DNA of 64,000 nt from Pachysolen tannophilus NRRL Y-2460. Taxonomy: Eukaryota > Ascomycota > Pichiomycetes > Alaninales > Pachysolenaceae. The stretch spans positions 798,973 through 862,972 of the forward strand of contig KV454016.1 of assembly GCA_001661245.1 (NCBI GenBank). Direction: 5' to 3'. The notes under the pieces are model-generated. The model searched no databases. It was not told the DNA's origin and was given only the letters and a program-made list of their open reading frames with translations. This document shows, piece by piece, positions 61,063-64,000 of the stretch; positions within the stretch are counted from its first letter, which is position 1, and each line of letters starts with the position of its first letter. Made by a program: the position numbers and the translations under genes.

Positions 61063-61191
61063 TTCTGTTAGAAATTACCTCTTCATAGAAACGACAAAAA
61101 AAAAAAAAAAAAAAAAAAATCAAAAAATATTAGATTAACAAAAAATATACCTACCAAAATAATAACCTGGAATGACCGGCCTCTTATCCAT
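59555..61191 (-). CDS. DCAF4-like WD-repeat protein, one intron
   Basis: This 501-residue protein is encoded by 61191-61155 and 61023-59555. The intron (61154-61024, 131 bases) has a non-consensus GTAGGT donor and a TCTAAC branch-like site. Its 3' part is a (TA)n microsatellite running into the TAG acceptor. Splicing gives MDKRPVIPGYYFDHDRNRYFKI (first 20 shown in two parts: MDKRPVIPGYYF, DHDRNRYFKI), matching the 'PG.YYD...RYFKI' start of DCAF4/WDR21 proteins. These act as substrate receptors or WD scaffolds for CUL4 ligases. Later parts fit WD blades (ILALDVQDGNDIVACGTRNG, ISHLQWIKDSDRILISGTG). S. cerevisiae has no obvious counterpart known to me, so the cellular role here is open. Confidence 0.72.
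61025..61059. repeat. (TA)n microsatellite at an intron 3' end
   Basis: About 17 TA units lie between the branch-like site and the acceptor AG of the DCAF4-like gene intron. Confidence 0.85.
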
Positions 61192-61738
61192 TTTTCATTA
61201 TCATAGATCTATTATTATTAATTATTATAGTTTTCTAATCCACTAAACGATCATTTTAAGTTATATATATTTACGGCTTCTCCCTATATTTTCTACCTCA
61301 TATTTTCTACCTCATTTCCTCAGTTGACCTTTAGTAATATATATACTACCTGTGTTTCCAAAATCCGGCTCGGTCTTTTTTTTTTCTTATTTAAATTACG
61401 AGGTTACGGAAATACAAACCGACTTTTCTTATCTAGCCGCATCTCTATGCATAACATGAAGAATATGTTTTTATGTGATCATCTCTGTGCGGCTCAGGTG
61501 TATTAAAAAAAAAATAAAAAGATGGAGTGAATATTATTATTTAAATAAATCTAAATATTTATATATTAACGTCGCATAAAATACAAGAAACCCAATTGTT
61601 TTTTGTAAAACATATATATTTTATAAACTTTCCATACGCATCTCAACAAAAGAAAAACAAAAAAACCTCAAATCCTAAAAACATAAAAACATCATCTATT
61701 CTTAAAAGAATTTCAATATATACATATATATATATATT

Positions 61739-61770
<32 letters not shown>
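61192..61770. other. spacer SAN1-like 3' end to DCAF4-like start
   Basis: A 579-base AT-rich spacer with TA tracts and a 26-base poly-T near 61746-61771. Short frames here are not convincing. Confidence 0.6.
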
Positions 61771-61771
<1 letters not shown>

Positions 61772-63402
61772 CACCTAGAGTAAGGATGCAACCTGTTTTG
61801 ATTTCTACTTCCCGATCTTAAAGGCCCTGAGACAGATGATGATGGCAAAAAAGACAGTGACAGATCAGCATTGTTGTTTGACTCAGTTCTATGACTAAAT
61901 TCGGCAACTATCGGTGAATTCGTATGAGACAACGAACTGGCATCAACAAAGACCTGTTCCGCTTCGTCATCGTCCTGGAGATTAGCATCTGTATTTATGT
62001 TTCCTGATAATGACAGTGTCTCTTCGATATTGTTGTTTGATTCTTCGTTAGTTGATGTTGAATTGGTAGATGCGCTGTTTGTGCTATTCGTAGTATTTGT
62101 ACTATTTTCAGCTGTCACGCTGTTTGCACTGTTTGCACTAATTGCACTGTTTGTAGTGTTTGTAGTGTTTGTACTGTATGCACTGTTTGCGTTGTTTCCA
62201 CTGTTTGCGTTATTTGCACTATTTGCACTATTATTATTATTATTATTTTCTTGTGAATTTGTATCTCTCGTTATTCTAGTTGTTGGAATTGGTGGACCTC
62301 TTCTTATACCTGGGAAAGGATGACCATCAGCAGGTATTGGTATCGAAATCCGAGGGTCGTTAAATCTATAATCTGCACCATCTATCCATTCAGCAGGAAT
62401 AAATCCTTCTGTAAGTGGCGAGCTATATATGATTAAATCTTCAGTAAAAGTATTTCCATTGTTTCTGGTGGTATTGTCATTCCTATTGTCATTGTCATTT
62501 TCATTGTCATTGGTACTGTTATTGTTATTGGTATTGGTATTTGATTCATCATTCCCATTATCTTCGATTTCTGCTCTACAAAGTGGACAAGTAGTATTTG
62601 TCTTTAACCATTCTAAAATACATGACTTACCAAAAACATGTTGACATGATGGCATCCTAATCAGTGTATGCCTTTCTTCATTAGTTACGTTATTTTCTAA
62701 ACTTTTCAGTTCCAACATTGGATTATAACCAATAGTACCAGTTCTTGCAGTATTTTCCACAGGCATATATAAACCTGGATCAGTATCATCATAACCGTTT
62801 AACATATTTTCTCTTCTAGTTTCTTCTTCTTGAGATTTAATTTTTCTTTTTTCTTCTTCTGAAAGTTTATTATTAACATATTCTTCAAAGCATATACTAC
62901 ATACTTTATCCTGTAAAGTATCAATATCAACATCTTCTAATTTTTTAATAACATCCAGTGCACCTTTCCTCTTTTTGGTAGAAGATAATACAGTTTCAAA
63001 AACTTGACTTAAGAATACTGCAAAATTAAAATTTCCCGCCACATTAGTACCATTAGTAGTAGAATTAGTATTGGTATTACTATCAGTAGTCGGACGACTC
63101 AGTGAATCCGTCCCATCACGATCATTGTCAATATCATTATTATCATTATCATTGTTATTATTATTATTATTGTTGTTGTTGTTGTTTCTATTCAAATCAG
63201 ATCTCCTAATAACTGAAGTATTTATAACCCTACCGGTAGTTCCATCCACTGAAATTGAAACAACAGAACCTGTCTGTGGTATTCCTCCAAAAAAATTAAA
63301 TGGATTTGATGGATCAAACAGCGGTAAACCACCACTCACATTTGAATTGCTATTATTATTATTATTAATATTATTATTATTATTATCTTGTTGGCTTGAC
63401 AT
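61771..63402 (-). CDS. SAN1: San1-like RING E3 ubiquitin ligase
   Basis: San1 is the nuclear quality-control ligase that marks misfolded proteins for the proteasome. The 543-residue protein has Asn/Ser-rich disordered arms on both sides of a RING, as San1 uses flexible arms to bind clients. The RING ligands are C168-x2-C171, then an unusually long insertion of 81 residues, and C253-x-H255-x5-C261-x10-C272-x2-C275 (PSCQHVFGKSCILEWLK, CPLCRAEIE). S. cerevisiae San1 (610 residues) has the same long insertion between the second and third ligands and a very similar LPCGHIFGREC block. It starts at the first ATG. Confidence 0.8.
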
Positions 63403-64000
63403 AATAACTCAATCACATATATCAACAAATAAGTTTTTTTAAAAAATGAATTATTTAAATATAATTATAATTAAAATAATGTATTTATTTTTTTCTCTCT
63501 CTTTAGAATTAGTAATTTAAGTTAAGATTAGCCAGGTTCAAAAAGCTTAGAGCAATGGAAATACAAAAAAAAAAAAACAATAAAATAACTGATCTCTCAC
63601 TTCTCCGAGTAGGAGACTATTTGAGAAGGTTGAGAAGTTTCTGGAAAATATAATATTGAGAAACGGGCACACGACCAGCATTAAAGAATATTCTAACAGA
63701 TCTCAATTATATATTACATATATATATAGGTGAATTAAATTAATTTATCTAGATACGCACTTGCACTCGCAGTTGCGCATACGCATGCGAGTGCGAGTGA
63801 GAGTGAGAGTGCGCGTGCACTTAAAAAATTAAAAGAGAATAATAATAAACCAATAATGAGTGAATCAAATACAAAATATTAGCAAAGCGGTATTTGATAT
63901 TTCGTAGCCTTTAAAATTTTAAAGGGCAAAAAAAAAAAAAAAAAAAAAAAAAAAGAAAGCATGGTATTTAAACGTGTTTCCCACTGAAATCAAAACAAAA
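63403..64000. other. SAN1 upstream flank to window end
   Basis: 598 bases without a gene. It contains a TCTCC/GGAGA hairpin at about 63600-63616, a GC-rich alternating purine/pyrimidine block (63755-63820) and a 30-base poly-A near 63929-63954. Confidence 0.6.
63755..63820. repeat. GC-rich alternating purine/pyrimidine block with inverted repeat
   Basis: About 66 bases of GCAC/GCGA/GTGC units in otherwise AT-rich DNA. GCACTCGCA (63763-63771) pairs with TGCGAGTGC (63786-63794) around a 14-base loop, and GAGAGT/GAGTGA units repeat on the right side. Confidence 0.65.

Overview
The window is a stretch of nuclear chromosome from an AT-rich budding yeast (Saccharomycotina). This rests on intact orthologs of typical yeast genes (HOM6, RPT6, eIF4G, KNS1, COX19, NUP49, XRN1, BUD13, SAE2, NSA2, LCP5, MPT5). 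The introns are short and sit at the 5' ends of genes, often with a textbook TACTAAC branch site. Many proteins carry poly-Asn, poly-Gln or poly-Asp tracts. Several neighbour pairs match S. cerevisiae: IML1/HOM6 (plus IPA1 nearby), RPT6/TIF4632, KNS1/COX19, NUP49/XRN1/BUD13/SAE2/MPT5 and NSA2/LCP5. This places it near Saccharomycetaceae or Saccharomycodaceae, probably with a gene order that predates the whole-genome duplication. The species call is inference. Two runs of N (13140-13705 and 39560-39904) are assembly gaps beside (TA)n or poly-T tracts.

Layout. 1-10.8 kb: partial IML1 (TORC1 control), HOM6 (Thr/Met synthesis), a KTR-type Golgi mannosyltransferase, IPA1 (mRNA 3'-end processing), a UFD1-domain zinc-finger protein and a small cysteine-rich membrane protein. 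11-17.6 kb: RPT6 (proteasome ATPase), a gap, and eIF4G. 18.5-29.4 kb: the LAMMER kinase KNS1, a three-finger C2H2 regulator, COX19, a single-pass membrane protein with an Atg8-interacting motif, and NUP49. 29.8-45.8 kb: XRN1, BUD13, an MBP1/SWI4-family APSES factor, a gap, the aspartate/glutamate carrier AGC1, and SAE2. 46-55.8 kb: a C2H2 plus fungal-specific-domain factor, the divergent ribosome-biogenesis pair NSA2 and LCP5, a possible pair of tiny ORFs, and the PUF protein MPT5. 55.8-64 kb: a 3.8 kb gene-poor interval, a DCAF4-like WD protein, and a SAN1-like RING ligase.

Seven genes are spliced, all near the start codon (HOM6, COX19, MBP1-like, SAE2, NSA2, MPT5, DCAF4-like). In NSA2 and MPT5 the first coding exon is the ATG alone. 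I rebuilt each joint by keeping the reading frame and restoring the conserved N-terminus.

Regulatory themes can be read in the flanks. There are Rpn4/PACE-type boxes before the UFD1-like gene and, degenerate, before RPT6. RRPE and PAC-like boxes lie between NSA2 and LCP5. MCB boxes (ACGCGT) lie upstream of and inside the intron of the MBP1-like gene, and a perfect Puf3-type site follows COX19. No virus, transposon, CRISPR array or clear tRNA/rRNA gene was recognised. The most interesting leads are the candidate selective-autophagy receptor at 24.9-27.2 kb, the UFD1/zinc-finger/AZUL/UBA-like protein, two SUMO-interaction-like motifs in KNS1, a structured non-coding stretch after LCP5, and a G-quadruplex motif in the gene-poor interval.
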